Shown: positions 33,870 to 42,852, numbered from the stretch's first letter. The stretch is 64,000 nucleotides of DNA from Streptomyces sp. MMG1533 (GCF_001279775.1 NZ_LGDG01000002.1:14790-78789); one strand, 5' to 3'. Numbers and translations are program-made. Notes: generated by a model not told the origin, from the letters alone.

Positions 33870-34733
33870 ATGGCAAGAAAACCCGGCGCCGCCCCGGCGT
33901 CCCGCAGGCGCACGGCGGTGGAGCGGGTCCTGGCGAGCCTGCGGTCCGGTCCGGTGGCCCGGCTGCTACCCCGCCTGTCGGCGCTCAACGTCGTGGAGGG
34001 CTCCGTGCGGCTGGCCGCGCAGGCCTTCATCACCGCGCTCCCGCTGCTGATGACCATCGCGGCGTTCGCCCCCCGAGAGGTGCAGGACCTGCTGGCCGAC
34101 TCCCTCCGTGCGGTTCTGGGGGTACGTGGTGACACGCTCGACGAGGTACGCCGTGCCTTCACCGCCACCGGCACACCACGGGACGCCGCCGGAGCCGTGG
34201 GCGTGGTGGTGACTCTCGTGTCCGCCACGGCCTTCAGCCGGGCGCTTCAGGCGGTCTGCGAGCGGTGCTGGCACCTGCCCCGGACTCCGGTGCGGGCCGC
34301 GGTCTGGCGCTGGCTGCTCTGGCTGCTCGTCTGGCTGGGCGTCCTCCTGGTCCAGGCACCGCTGCGCAGCGGGTTCGGCGGCGGGGCGGTGATCGGTTGG
34401 GTGCTGTCCGTGTTGTCGGCGACGCTGCTGTGGTGGTGGTCCCAGCATCTGCTGCTGGGCGGCAGGATCGGCTGGCGGAACCTGCTGCCGGGAGCGCTGC
34501 TGGCGGGCACGGGCACGGTCGTGCTGAGCTGGGCCGCCGGCCTGTTCGCACCCACGGTCATGGAGCGCAGCCTGCAGGAGTTCGGTCCGCTGGGGCCCGT
34601 CTTCACGTTCCTGTCCTGGTTGATCGCCGTGTTCCTGGTGGCCGTCTCGGGCCTCGCCCTCGGCCAGTACGTCGCCTCCTCCGACTGGTATCGGACAGCC
34701 GCCGTCCCCCGCCGTACGCGGGCCGGACCCTGA
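33870..34733 (+). CDS. YihY/BrkB-family inner membrane protein
   Basis: The 287-residue protein has an N-terminal amphipathic region then about six helices. Family features are visible: SVRLAAQAFITALPLLMTIAAFAP near residue 55 and FGPLGPVFTFLSWLIAVFLVAVSGLALGQ near the end. YihY proteins are of uncertain function, once misnamed RNase BN. It opens a run of four same-strand membrane or stress genes. Confidence 0.88.
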   Translation: MARKPGAAPASRRRTAVERVLASLRSGPVARLLPRLSALNVVEGSVRLAAQAFITALPLLMTIAAFAPREVQDLLADSLRAVLGVRGDTLDEVRRAFTATGTPRDAAGAVGVVVTLVSATAFSRALQAVCERCWHLPRTPVRAAVWRWLLWLLVWLGVLLVQAPLRSGFGGGAVIGWVLSVLSATLLWWWSQHLLLGGRIGWRNLLPGALLAGTGTVVLSWAAGLFAPTVMERSLQEFGPLGPVFTFLSWLIAVFLVAVSGLALGQYVASSDWYRTAAVPRRTRAGP

Positions 34734-34879
34734 CCCTGCCGCGCAGGAGCGCATCCATCGAGTGCCGGGCCGCCCGCAGGCTCACCCGCGTCGGGTGAGG
34801 CCATCCGGCCCTCGCAGTGCCCACGCTGAAGACAGCACGCAACGGCGACCGGGCAAGCGCCCGGGACGGAGAAAGAGAC

Positions 34880-35347
34880 ATGAGCGCGCAGACGTACCTG
34901 GCGTACGACTACCCCTTGCTGAGCGTCTTCTGGAGCATGCTCCTGTTCTTCCTGTGGATCATGTGGTTCGTCCTGCTCTTCCGCGTCGTCGTCGACATCT
35001 TCCGCGATGACGCGCTGAGCGGGTGGGCGAAGGCCGGCTGGCTGGTGTTCACCATCCTGCTGCCCTTCCTGGGCGTCTTCGTCTACGTGATCGCCCGCGG
35101 CAAGAACATGGGCCGCCGGGAAATAGCGCAGGCCCGAGCACAGCAGCAAGCCTTCGACGCCCACATCAAGGAGGCCGCGGGCGGCATGGGCCGGCCCAGC
35201 AGCGCCGACGAACTCGGCAAGCTGTCCGAGATCCGCGCCCGCGGCGACATCACGGACGAGGAGTTCCGCAGGGCGAAGGAACTGGTCCTGGCCGGCCACG
35301 GCTCGGCGGAGCCCGCCGGCTCCACCGCCCGCACTCCCGGTCGCTGA
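34880..35347 (+). CDS. PLDc_N membrane protein with C-terminal SHOCT domain
   Basis: The 155-residue protein has two helices (PLLSVFWSMLLFFLWIMWFVLLF and AGWLVFTILLPFLGVFVYVI) typical of PLDc_N, then a charged linker. The C-terminal SHOCT motif (ELGKLSEIRARGDITDEEFRRAKELVL, about 112-138) follows. SHOCT helices mediate oligomerisation. ATG at 34880 has GGAGAAAGAG upstream. It lies 30 bp before the next small membrane gene. Confidence 0.88.
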   Translation: MSAQTYLAYDYPLLSVFWSMLLFFLWIMWFVLLFRVVVDIFRDDALSGWAKAGWLVFTILLPFLGVFVYVIARGKNMGRREIAQARAQQQAFDAHIKEAAGGMGRPSSADELGKLSEIRARGDITDEEFRRAKELVLAGHGSAEPAGSTARTPGR

Positions 35348-35377
35348 GCATCCGCACACCATGAATCGAGGCGCAAG

Positions 35378-35845
35378 ATGACCGCGACACACACCCGGCC
35401 GGCACACACGGCGAAGCAGGAATGGGCAACCGGCCTGACGGCCTTCGCGGCCGTGATGCTCTTCCTTGTCGGCCTGCTCGACATCTTCCGGGGCATCATG
35501 GCGATCGCCGAGGACGACATCTTCGTCACGACGCGCCAGTACGTGTTCGAGTTCGACCTGACCGGCTGGGGCTGGGTCCACCTCGCTCTGGGCGCGGTCG
35601 CCGTGATCGTCAGCATCGGGCTGCTCAAGACCGCGACCTGGGCGCGCGTCGCCGGCGTGGCCATCGCCGGACTCGTCATCATCGCCAACTTCCTCTCCCT
35701 GCCGTACTACCCGGTGTGGTCGGTCGTGATGATCGCGCTCTCCGGCTTCATCATCTGGGCCCTGTGCGTGGTTCCGCGCGACAACCTCTTCGACCTGTCC
35801 GAGGAGCGTCCGGTGTCCGAGGAGCGCCCGCGGCACAGGGTGTGA
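35378..35845 (+). CDS. DUF7144-type four-helix membrane protein
   Basis: The 155-residue protein has four helices, with conserved FLVGLLDIFRGIMAIAEDDIFV, LTGWGWVHLALGAVAVIVSIGLL and WSVVMIALSGFIIWALCV. This pattern is very common in Streptomyces membrane proteins of unknown role, often stress-induced. It is followed directly by the lipid-kinase gene. Confidence 0.85.
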   Translation: MTATHTRPAHTAKQEWATGLTAFAAVMLFLVGLLDIFRGIMAIAEDDIFVTTRQYVFEFDLTGWGWVHLALGAVAVIVSIGLLKTATWARVAGVAIAGLVIIANFLSLPYYPVWSVVMIALSGFIIWALCVVPRDNLFDLSEERPVSEERPRHRV

Positions 35846-35868
35846 GGCGGAAAGAGAAAGGCCGACAG

Positions 35869-37296
35869 GTGGGACCACACCGCGGCGGCGGGAACACGAG
35901 AGGGCCGGGCGAGGCGGGGACCGCAACTCCGGTACGCGAGGGCAGTGCGGGACGGGCTCGCCTCGCCGTGCTCGCCCTGCTGGGCAGCATCCTGGTGCCG
36001 CTCGTCGCCGCCGGTCTGCGGAGCGTGCTGTGGGCGCTGGCCGGCCTCGCCGGCCTGGCGCTCGCCGCCGTCGGTGTGTGGTGGACCCTGGCGCACACCG
36101 GTGCGCTCCGTGCCCTCGGGGCGGCCCTGTCGGTGACCGCGCCGGTCGCCGTCCTCGCCCTGTATGCCACGTTCGGCATGCTGGGACCGGCCTTGCTGTC
36201 CCTGGGCCTGTGGCTGCTGGCCGTCACGGCGGCACGCACGGCCCCGGCACCTGGTCGCACCGCCTCCGAGCAGGCCGTCACCGAGGCGCCGCACGCCCCC
36301 TGGGTCCTGATGAATCCGCGCTCCGGCGGCGGCAAGGTGGGTCGTTTCGACCTGGTGGAGAAGGCCCGGGCCGCCGGCTGCCGGGTGGCCCTGCTCGACG
36401 CGGGCCAGGATGTCGCCGGGCTGGCCCGGCAGGCCGTCGCCGAGGGAGCCGATCTGCTGGCGGTGGCGGGCGGCGACGGTACCCAGGCGCTGGTGGCCGA
36501 GGTCGCGGCGCACCACGATCTGCCGTTCGTGGTGATTCCCGCCGGTACCCGCAACCACTTCGCCCTCGATCTCGGCCTCGACCGTGACGATCCGGCGGCC
36601 GCCCTGGAAGCCCTGACCCACGGCGTCGAACTCCGCATCGACCTCGGGTACGCCGCGGACCGGGTCTTCGTCAACAACGCCTCGTTCGGCACGTACGCGT
36701 CCGTCGTCACCGACCCCGCGTACCGGGACGCCAAAGCCCGCACGACCCTGCGAACCCTCCCCGGCCTCCTCACCGGCGAGGACGCGCCCAGGCTGCGGAC
36801 GCGGGCCGACCGGACCTACGTCGATGGACTGCAGGCGCTGCTCGTCAGCAACAATCCCTACGGGCGTGCCGTCGACGCGGCCCATCCAGGGCGCAGGAAG
36901 CGGCTGGACTCGGGACTCCTCGGTGTGGTGTGCGTGCGGGTCGGCAACACCGCCCAGGCGGCGCGCCTGGTGCGCGGTCCGCGCTCCGGGGGACTCATCC
37001 GGCTGAACGCCGGGGTGGTCGTCGTCGAAGCCGACACGGACACCCTCCCGGTCGGCATCGACGGAGAACACGTCGTCCTGCCGTCACCCGTCGTGTGCCG
37101 CAGCGCGCCCGGGGCACTCCTGGTCCGCGTGCCGCGCCGTCGCCCCGGTACACCTCGAGCGGGCGGGGCGGCGGCCGACTGGCCGCGCGTGGCACGGCTG
37201 GCGCTGGGCCGTCCGTTCCCGGACGGGGGAAAGGACCCGCTGTCCGGCCCGGGCAACGGCAGGGGGACTTGCCCAGGTGACGGCCAGGCCCCGTAG
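35869..37296 (+). CDS. Diacylglycerol kinase-like lipid kinase with N-terminal membrane domain
   Basis: The 475-residue protein has four hydrophobic helices (about 25-120). A DAGK catalytic domain follows: LMNPRSGGGKV, the nucleotide loop AVAGGDGTQALVAEVA, and PAGTRNHFALDLGLDRD. It phosphorylates a membrane lipid such as diacylglycerol, or a related lipid, using ATP. GTG at 35869 is preceded by AAAGG; GTG at 35842 overlaps the previous stop and is an alternative. It ends this gene run. Confidence 0.85.
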   Translation: MGPHRGGGNTRGPGEAGTATPVREGSAGRARLAVLALLGSILVPLVAAGLRSVLWALAGLAGLALAAVGVWWTLAHTGALRALGAALSVTAPVAVLALYATFGMLGPALLSLGLWLLAVTAARTAPAPGRTASEQAVTEAPHAPWVLMNPRSGGGKVGRFDLVEKARAAGCRVALLDAGQDVAGLARQAVAEGADLLAVAGGDGTQALVAEVAAHHDLPFVVIPAGTRNHFALDLGLDRDDPAAALEALTHGVELRIDLGYAADRVFVNNASFGTYASVVTDPAYRDAKARTTLRTLPGLLTGEDAPRLRTRADRTYVDGLQALLVSNNPYGRAVDAAHPGRRKRLDSGLLGVVCVRVGNTAQAARLVRGPRSGGLIRLNAGVVVVEADTDTLPVGIDGEHVVLPSPVVCRSAPGALLVRVPRRRPGTPRAGGAAADWPRVARLALGRPFPDGGKDPLSGPGNGRGTCPGDGQAP

Positions 37297-37326
37297 GAAG
37301 CAGCGCCCCGGCCTTCGCGGCGCGTT

Positions 37327-37367
37327 CACTTCGCCCCCGCCGAGCAACAACCCGACGGGGCGAAGTG
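37327..37367. terminator. Bidirectional 11-bp stem-loop
   Basis: CACTTCGCCCC (37327-37337) pairs perfectly with 37357-37367 around 19 bases. It sits between the convergent lipid-kinase and sugar-binding-protein genes. Confidence 0.75.
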
Positions 37368-37503
37368 ATCAGGGTGCCGAACGACCAACAGCCTGGCCCT
37401 GGATCTCGATCACCACGTGGGGTGCGCGTCCAGCTGCCGTCGGGAGGAGGGTGGCAGTGCCGTGGCGGGCGTCGTGCAGGCGTGTGACTCAGAGACCGTG
37501 TCG

Positions 37504-38595
37504 CTACTTGAGCTCTTCGGCGGTGTAGTAGCCGTCCCTGATCAGAAGATCGTAGTTGCTCTTGTCGACGCTCTCCGGCTGCAGCAAGTAGACGGGTACG
37601 TCCTTGACGCCGTTGTTGTAATCGGTTCTGTTGTCCACCCTCGGCACCCTGTCGCGGAGAATGTCGTCGACCATCTCCGTGGCGGCCTCGCCGAGAGCGC
37701 GGATGTCCTTGTAGACGGTCTGCGACTGCTCACCCGCGATGATCGACTTCACCGAGTCCAGCTCGGCGTCCTGACCGGTGACGACCGGGAGGGGCTTGCC
37801 GTCGGAGCCGTAGCCGTCCGACTTCAGCGCAGCCAGGACACCCCTGGAGATGCCGTCGTACGGCGACAGGACCGCGTCGACCTTCTTGCTGCCGTACCAC
37901 TTGGAGAGGAGGCCGCTCATGCGCTTTTCCGCGGTGGGCCCGTCCCAGCGCAGGGTGGTCATCTGGTTCATCTCGGTCTGGCCGGACGGGACGACCAACT
38001 GCTTGCTGTCCAGGAACGGCTGCAGGAGCGCCATCGAACCGTCGTAGAAGTACTTGGTGTTGTTGTCGTCGGGGGAGCCGGCGAACAGCTCGATGTTGAA
38101 CGGGCCCTTGCCGTCCTCCAGGCCGAGCTTCTCGATGATGTGGCGGGCCTCTTGCCGGCCGACCATCTCGTTGTCGAAGGAGACGTAGTAGTCGACGTTC
38201 TTGGTGCCGAGGATGAGCCGGTCGTAGGAGATCACCGGAATGTGCTTGTCGGCGGCCTGTTGGAGCACGCTGTTGAGCGACTTGGCATCGATGGCCGCGA
38301 TGATCAGTGCATCGACTCCCTGCTTGACCAGGCTCTCGATCTGTGAGACCTGGCGTTTCGGGTCGTCGTCGCCGTAGACCAGCTTGGTCTTGTACCCCTT
38401 GTCCTTCAGGCCGTCGACGACGCTCTTGCCGTCGGTGAGCCAGCGCTCGGAGGCCCGGGTCGGCATGGCGACGCCGACGGTACCGCCCTCGGAGCTGCTC
38501 TCGGAGCTCGCGCTGTTCTGGCCGCAGGCGGACAAGGTGAGGGCGAGGGAGCCGGCTCCGGCGAGGAAGGCAAGGGCCGCTCTTCGGTTGAACAT
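37504..38595 (-). CDS. chvE: ChvE/XylF-type sugar-binding lipoprotein
   Basis: The 363-residue protein has a lipoprotein signal (LAFLAGAGSLALTLSAC, Cys about 24) and a type I periplasmic-binding fold: VGVAMPTRASERWL, QIESLVKQGVDALIIAAID, HIPVISYDRLI, VTGQDAELDSVKSIIAGEQSQTVYKD. The order matches ChvE multiple-sugar or xylose-binding proteins. No ABC permease or ATPase gene (gguA/gguB) is adjacent, so it is an orphan here. ATG at 38595 has AGGGAA upstream. A decayed gene lies upstream. Confidence 0.9.
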   Translation of the reverse strand: MFNRRAALAFLAGAGSLALTLSACGQNSASSESSSEGGTVGVAMPTRASERWLTDGKSVVDGLKDKGYKTKLVYGDDDPKRQVSQIESLVKQGVDALIIAAIDAKSLNSVLQQAADKHIPVISYDRLILGTKNVDYYVSFDNEMVGRQEARHIIEKLGLEDGKGPFNIELFAGSPDDNNTKYFYDGSMALLQPFLDSKQLVVPSGQTEMNQMTTLRWDGPTAEKRMSGLLSKWYGSKKVDAVLSPYDGISRGVLAALKSDGYGSDGKPLPVVTGQDAELDSVKSIIAGEQSQTVYKDIRALGEAATEMVDDILRDRVPRVDNRTDYNNGVKDVPVYLLQPESVDKSNYDLLIRDGYYTAEELK

Positions 38596-38641
38596 GTTGA
38601 TCGTTCCCTGTTCTTCTCGTCGTTGAGGGGATGACGGCGTA

Positions 38642-38990
38642 TCAGACATCGATGGGGAAGCGGTGGAGCGGGCCGGGGCAGTCGGCAGACAGGTCGAGAG
38701 CGAGTCGGACGCGCCGTATCCGCTCCCGGGCGGTGTCCAGGGTCGGGCTCCGCAGACGGGTGCCGTACGGGTGGACCCCCGGGCGCCCTGGGCGGACCGG
38801 ACTCCGGACAGAGCGGTACGCCGGGGCGGATCAGCTCGACGCCCTCGTGGATCCGCACGTGGCCACCGAGGTCGTCGGGAGTCTTGGCGTACAGGTTTGA
38901 AGGCGAGTGGACAACCGGCGGACCTCGTTCAGATGGTCGAGGTCAGTCGGCCCGGCACGTTGCTCGAGTCGGCGCTCGGACGCCTCGGCG
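38642..38990 (-). pseudogene. Decayed unidentified gene
   Basis: Three minus-strand pieces in different frames show coding-type third-position GC. From upstream to downstream they are RLEQRAGPTDLDHLNEVRRL, NLYAKTPDDLGGHVRIHEGVELI and SPTLDTARERIRRVRLALDL, the last ending in a stop at 38642. Frameshifts would fall near 38895 and 38820. I do not recognise the family. The remnant lies just upstream of the ChvE-like gene. Confidence 0.35.
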
Positions 38991-39438
38991 TCCCGCCGCG
39001 GCGCGGCATCCGGCGCTCGCAGACTCTCGTGATCCCTTTGCCGGTGTGCTCCTGCACGCACGCCAGGCCGCGACACGGCGTTCCGGCCACGGGCGGGCTG
39101 ATTCCGGGGGTACACAGGGCAATCGCCTTCAAATGTTCGAAATCTCGACACATGTTCCAAATGTTGGCGTGACAGTAGGGGGACGTGTGCAGGGTGTCAA
39201 CGGGGTGAACTGGAACGGTTACAGAAAGGTGTTGCGGCGGCGGGGGAACAGCGGGATTCAGCTGTCGTGGGCGGTGGATTTCGGATGATGCGGGAAGATC
39301 TTCGCGCTTTCCGCTCGACTGGCGCGATGTGTCCGACAAGGAGCGCTTTGCATGACCGCGTTCCATGACAGGACTGACAGGCTGCGGGACCGCGTCGGAG
39401 AGACGGAGAGCCGTGCAGCAGACCCGAGCCCGGCGATC
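38991..39438. other. Gap with a lower-GC repeat patch
   Basis: No gene is supported. Around 39130-39166 three related AATGTT/CATGTT elements occur in a lower-GC stretch, possibly a promoter or operator patch for the ChvE-side gene. Confidence 0.35.
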
Positions 39439-40032
39439 CTAGGCGGCGCGCCGGGCGCGGTGGCGGACTTCCCGGAGCCGGACCTTCGACGGGAGGCGGT
39501 CCAGGCCGGCCGAGTCTCGTGCGTGTGCGAGCGTTTCCCGGCTCAGTCGCCCCAGAGTCCGCGCCGGATCGGCGTGAGGCTCCAGCAGCAGCCGCACATG
39601 TGCGGTGGGAGCGGTACGCCGGCCCGTCAGCCGTACACGAGCCCGCGAGACCCCGTCCAGGGCTTGCGCCTCTTCCTCGATGACGTCCTCCAGCGTGCGG
39701 CCGTTGAGTCGGGCCCCCGCGCCGTCTTCGCTGTCGACGAGGACCTGGCCCAGGCGGTGTCGGCGTTGCGCAAAGAGCCACCACAGGAGCAGGGCCAGCA
39801 GTACGGCGAGCACCGCGATGACGGTCGGCCACCACCAGTCTTCTTCCCGCCACCGGGTGCGTCCCTCGCTGCCCAGCACCACATCGTCCGGCCCACGGAA
39901 GGGCCACCAGCCCGGCATGCCGAAATCCCAGTGGCGTTGCAGATCCAGCCCGCCCAGCAGTACGCCGCCGCCCAGGGCGAACAGCCCAAGGCCGAGAAGC
40001 CCCAGCAGCACCCGGTTCACCGTCTTGCGCAT
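39439..40032 (-). CDS. amaP: Alkaline shock response membrane anchor protein AmaP
   Basis: The 197-residue protein has two helices (VLLGLLGLGLFALGGGVLLGGL near the start and PTVIAVLAVLLALLLWWLF at about 70-90). A C-terminal soluble domain reads RTLEDVIEEEAQALDGVSRARVRLTG. AmaP anchors Asp23-family proteins to the membrane. It is the last gene of a five-gene minus-strand cluster. ATG at 40032 has GAGG 8 nt upstream; GTG at 40041, 1 nt after the previous stop, is possible. Confidence 0.88.
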   Translation of the reverse strand: MRKTVNRVLLGLLGLGLFALGGGVLLGGLDLQRHWDFGMPGWWPFRGPDDVVLGSEGRTRWREEDWWWPTVIAVLAVLLALLLWWLFAQRRHRLGQVLVDSEDGAGARLNGRTLEDVIEEEAQALDGVSRARVRLTGRRTAPTAHVRLLLEPHADPARTLGRLSRETLAHARDSAGLDRLPSKVRLREVRHRARRAA

Positions 40033-40042
40033 CGGGGTCACC

Positions 40043-40732
40043 TCAGTCCTTCTTCGGGCGCCGGACGTGCACGGTCAGCGCGGGTTGCCGGGCGAGTCCC
40101 AAGAACGTCACGGCTTCGCCCAGCGTGGCGTCCAGGTCCGTGCGGACCTCCTCCAGATCGCGGAAATGTGCCCATGCCCGGGCTTTGACCTTCCGGCGGC
40201 CGACATCGACCCGTGTCGACTGGACACCGGGCACCTGCATGGCCCGGTCGCGCAGAACAAGGGCGGCCGCGCGGCGGTCGAGCCCGGCGCGGACCTGCTC
40301 CGTCCCGGGGATACCGGTGGGCCGCCGCATGGGCAGCAGCCTGCGCAGACCCGGTGTCACCGCCAGCAGGAAAAGCCACAGGCCGAGAGCCATCGCGACC
40401 GCGGCCCCGACGATCACCCAGATGTCGTCCAGCGGCCGTGTGGCCAGTTCCTCGGCGAGCCGCCGCCGCCAGCGCATCGCGGACCGGCCTGCCCGCACCG
40501 CGGCCACGTCGTACAGGAGCAGTCCGACGGCCGCGGCGGACAGCAGGGCCACCAAGGCCGCGGGAATCCGGCGCGCCGACCAGAAACGGCGCGCCGACCG
40601 GCCTGATTCATCGATCGGCGCCGTCGCGCCCGCGCCCGCACCCCGGGTGGCATCGGGGGACGGAGCCGCCTGTCCGGAATCGGAGGGAAGGTCGCTGTCA
40701 CCGGTCGGCTTCCGCCAGGTGTTCGCGCTCAT
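40043..40732 (-). CDS. DUF6286 membrane protein of the Asp23 cluster
   Basis: The 229-residue protein has a disordered Ser/Ala/Pro start, two membrane helices (IPAALVALLSAAAVGLLLYDV and IWVIVGAAVAMALGLWLFLLAV) and a C-terminal Asp23-like alpha/beta region (LRDRAMQVPGVQSTRVDVGRRKVKARAW). Its start ATG overlaps the previous gene's stop region (ATGA), with GGAGAGG upstream. In Streptomyces this family is always tied to Asp23/AmaP genes. Confidence 0.85.
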   Translation of the reverse strand: MSANTWRKPTGDSDLPSDSGQAAPSPDATRGAGAGATAPIDESGRSARRFWSARRIPAALVALLSAAAVGLLLYDVAAVRAGRSAMRWRRRLAEELATRPLDDIWVIVGAAVAMALGLWLFLLAVTPGLRRLLPMRRPTGIPGTEQVRAGLDRRAAALVLRDRAMQVPGVQSTRVDVGRRKVKARAWAHFRDLEEVRTDLDATLGEAVTFLGLARQPALTVHVRRPKKD

Positions 40733-41175
40733 CTCACCCTCTCCTGGTCCGTGTGCCGCGTATGCGCCGAGTGCAGCCTCTCGACCGACACCGCGAGGTC
40801 GGACACCTCCATGCCGGCCAATGCCCTGAGCCGATCGGTGACGTCCCGGCGCACCGCGGCGCACTGCGTCCCGATGTCGGAGGGATAGCCGAGTTCGACG
40901 GTGATGCGCAGCCGTGCCTCGCCGAGCAGCGCCTGCCGTCCGGCGTCGGACTCGCCGTCTCGTCCTGCGGTATTCCGCTCCGGTGCCCGCCGCACGGATG
41001 TCGTCACGCGCGGCGTCCGGCGGTCGGGCGGTACGCGGCCGGCCGACTCGGTGAACCGGCTCAGCGCCTCGCGCGCCACCTGGGAGGCGATCTTCGCAAC
41101 GACCCGGTCGGCGACGGTGGTCGCACCGCGCTCCCCGCGGGGGACGCCCGGACGCCGATCGGCTTCACCGGTCAC
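40729..41175 (-). CDS. Asp23/Gls24-family envelope stress protein
   Basis: The 148-residue protein has the Asp23 pattern: TTVADRVVAKIASQVAREAL at the N-terminus and LRITVELGYPSDIGTQCAAVRRDVTDRLRALAGMEVSDLAVSVERL at the C-terminus. A roughly 40-residue polar insert sits between them. GTG at 41175 overlaps the stop of the upstream gene and its end overlaps the DUF6286 gene, so the operon is strongly coupled. Confidence 0.88.
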   Translation of the reverse strand: MTGEADRRPGVPRGERGATTVADRVVAKIASQVAREALSRFTESAGRVPPDRRTPRVTTSVRRAPERNTAGRDGESDAGRQALLGEARLRITVELGYPSDIGTQCAAVRRDVTDRLRALAGMEVSDLAVSVERLHSAHTRHTDQERVR

Positions 41176-41399
41176 TGCCGCCAGTCTCCCCGAGCCCGTC
41201 GCCGGTCATCGCGGATCCGCCCCTGCCGGTCTCGGCGGCGGACGAAGTCGCCCGGTTCGAGATCGCCTTCCACGAACCGCCCGGCCACGAGACCGACGAC
41301 GCCCAGCCCCAGCACCAGCAGGAAAGCCCAGAAGTCACCGAAATACGCGGCGAAACCCAGCGCCATTCCGGCCATCAAGCCCACCACGGCCCTGCTCAT
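41172..41399 (-). CDS. Small membrane protein (DUF2273-like) of the Asp23 cluster
   Basis: A 75-residue protein with two helices (AVVGLMAGMALGFAAYFG and FWAFLLVLGLGVVGLVAGRFV) and a very basic tail (RRRDRQGRIRDDRRR). It resembles the small DUF2273 anchors of Asp23 operons. ATG at 41399 has AAGGAG 6-7 nt upstream. It overlaps the next gene by GTGA. Confidence 0.85.
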   Translation of the reverse strand: MSRAVVGLMAGMALGFAAYFGDFWAFLLVLGLGVVGLVAGRFVEGDLEPGDFVRRRDRQGRIRDDRRRARGDWRQ

Positions 41400-41437
41400 C
41401 ACGCGCTCCTTCACTCAAGCGGGCTGCTGCCTCCCGG

Positions 41438-41869
41438 CTACTGGATCCGCTGCCGCTCTTCCCCTTCGTCCTCCTCGTCGGGCAGCTTCACGTCGCTGAC
41501 CATGATGTTGACTTCCACGACTTCCCGGCCCGCCATCCGCTCCACTGCGGAGATCACGTTCTCCCGCACCGCACCGGCCACGTCCGTGATCGAGACGCCG
41601 TACTCGACGACGATCTCCAGATCGATGGCCGCCTGCCGCTCTCCGACCTCGACACTGACCCCGCGCGTGACGGACTTCCCACTGCCGGCGCCAGGCATCC
41701 GCTCCCGCATGGATCCCATCGAGCGCGCGAATCCGCTGCCCAGGGCATGGACGCCCAGCACGTCCCGTGCCGCCATTCCGGCGATCTTCTCCACCACCAC
41801 ATCGGCGACGGTCGTCCGGCCGCGAGAACCGGGCCCACCTCCGTGCTTTACGCCGGTGTTCTCAGTCAT
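41438..41869 (-). CDS. Asp23/Gls24-family envelope stress protein
   Basis: The 143-residue protein is a full Asp23 unit: TTVADVVVEKIAGMAARDVLGV and AAIDLEIVVEYGVSITDVAGAVRENVISAVERMAGREVVEVNIMVSDV, with an acidic tail. It is the first gene of the cluster, so the promoter should lie in the AT-rich gap at 41910-41940. GGAGG lies about 10 nt before ATG 41869. Proteins of this family act at the envelope under alkaline or other stress in Gram-positives. Confidence 0.9.
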   Translation of the reverse strand: MTENTGVKHGGGPGSRGRTTVADVVVEKIAGMAARDVLGVHALGSGFARSMGSMRERMPGAGSGKSVTRGVSVEVGERQAAIDLEIVVEYGVSITDVAGAVRENVISAVERMAGREVVEVNIMVSDVKLPDEEDEGEERQRIQ

Positions 41870-42032
41870 CGGGACATTCCTCCCTCAAGAGGCGTACATG
41901 GCGCTCATTGTTCAGATTATAGTCGTTTTAATACCTTTTGCCCCAGTTGCAGGCCGTGAGGCGGGCTGGTCAGGCAGGCAGAGAACCGCGGCCATGGAAG
42001 AAGGGGCCATGGAAGAAGGAGGGTGAGAGGCG
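41870..42032. promoter_or_regulatory. Divergent promoter gap of the Asp23 cluster
   Basis: The stretch at about 41908-41940 is strikingly AT-rich for this genome (TTATAGTCGTTTTAATACC) and lies between the two divergent Asp23-type genes. It is the most likely site of both promoters. No palindrome was recognised. Confidence 0.5.
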
Positions 42033-42800
42033 GTGAAGACCGAGGCGTGGACACAGGCGGTACGGCAACAGCTCGGCCTGGGCCGGCTGCTCCCGCTCGG
42101 CGGGCCCGACGACGGGACGTGGATCACCGAGCAAGCGGCCGTCCGGGCCCTCGGGCGCGCGGCCGCCGGGATTCCCGGTGTCCGGCTGGAGACCCTGCGC
42201 ATCGGGTCGGCACCGCTCGAGCCCGTGTCCGAGCCGGCCGTCCGTGCGCCGGCCAGCGCGCTGCCGCCCGGCCCGCTGAGGATCGAAGCCGCCTTCACAG
42301 CATCCCTGGGGCAGCCGCTGCCCCACACCGCCGACCAGTTGAGGAGCGCACTGCTCAGCACGGCCACTGAACGGCTCGGCCTGGCCACCGTGACAGCTGA
42401 CCTGCGGGTAACGGATCTCCATGAAGGCTCGGAGACGGTCGCCAGGTCGAGAACCTCAAAGAGGGTCATGAAGCCCGCGCCGGAACCTGCAGCCGCGCGA
42501 AGCTCGCCCCAGGCGAACGGAACAGGATCCATGCGGGGGCTCGCCGGTGAGCTGGCGGACGTCGCGACGGGCGTTCCTGGCGTCGCCCACCTCGCCGCCG
42601 TACTGGGAAGCAGGCCGGTCAAGGTGGAGGACCATGACGATCCACCCGGCCGACACATCGAGGTCCACCTCGCGATCGCCCTCGGACACCATCCGCTGGA
42701 AGTCGCCCGCGCCGTCCGCGACGCCGTAGCCGACGCGGCCACCACCGACACCCCGGGCCCGGTCACCGCCGCCGTCCTCATCACGGAAACCGCGGCCTAG
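42033..42800 (+). CDS. Duplicated Asp23-like protein, divergent member of the cluster
   Basis: The 255-residue protein contains two degenerate Asp23-type units. The first (about 30-130) has AAVRALGRAAAGIPGVRLETL...LRIEAAFTASLGQPLPHTADQLRSALLSTATERLGL. The second (about 165-250) has RGLAGELADVATGVPGVAHLAAVLG...HIEVHLAIALGHHPLEVARAVRDAVADA. GTG at 42033 follows GAGGGTGAGAGG. The tandem layout suggests it can join two neighbours in a complex. It reads away from the main cluster. Confidence 0.75.
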   Translation: MKTEAWTQAVRQQLGLGRLLPLGGPDDGTWITEQAAVRALGRAAAGIPGVRLETLRIGSAPLEPVSEPAVRAPASALPPGPLRIEAAFTASLGQPLPHTADQLRSALLSTATERLGLATVTADLRVTDLHEGSETVARSRTSKRVMKPAPEPAAARSSPQANGTGSMRGLAGELADVATGVPGVAHLAAVLGSRPVKVEDHDDPPGRHIEVHLAIALGHHPLEVARAVRDAVADAATTDTPGPVTAAVLITETAA

Positions 42801-42852
42801 CCATTCAGGCGTCAACGACGGCTCGCGCAGCCCACAACCTGTGCAACACGAT

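Noticed and set aside
38663..39172. A 169-codon plus-strand frame upstream of the ChvE-like gene
   Set aside because: Composition is Arg/Gly-rich and shadow-like; the opposite strand shows better, though broken, coding character.
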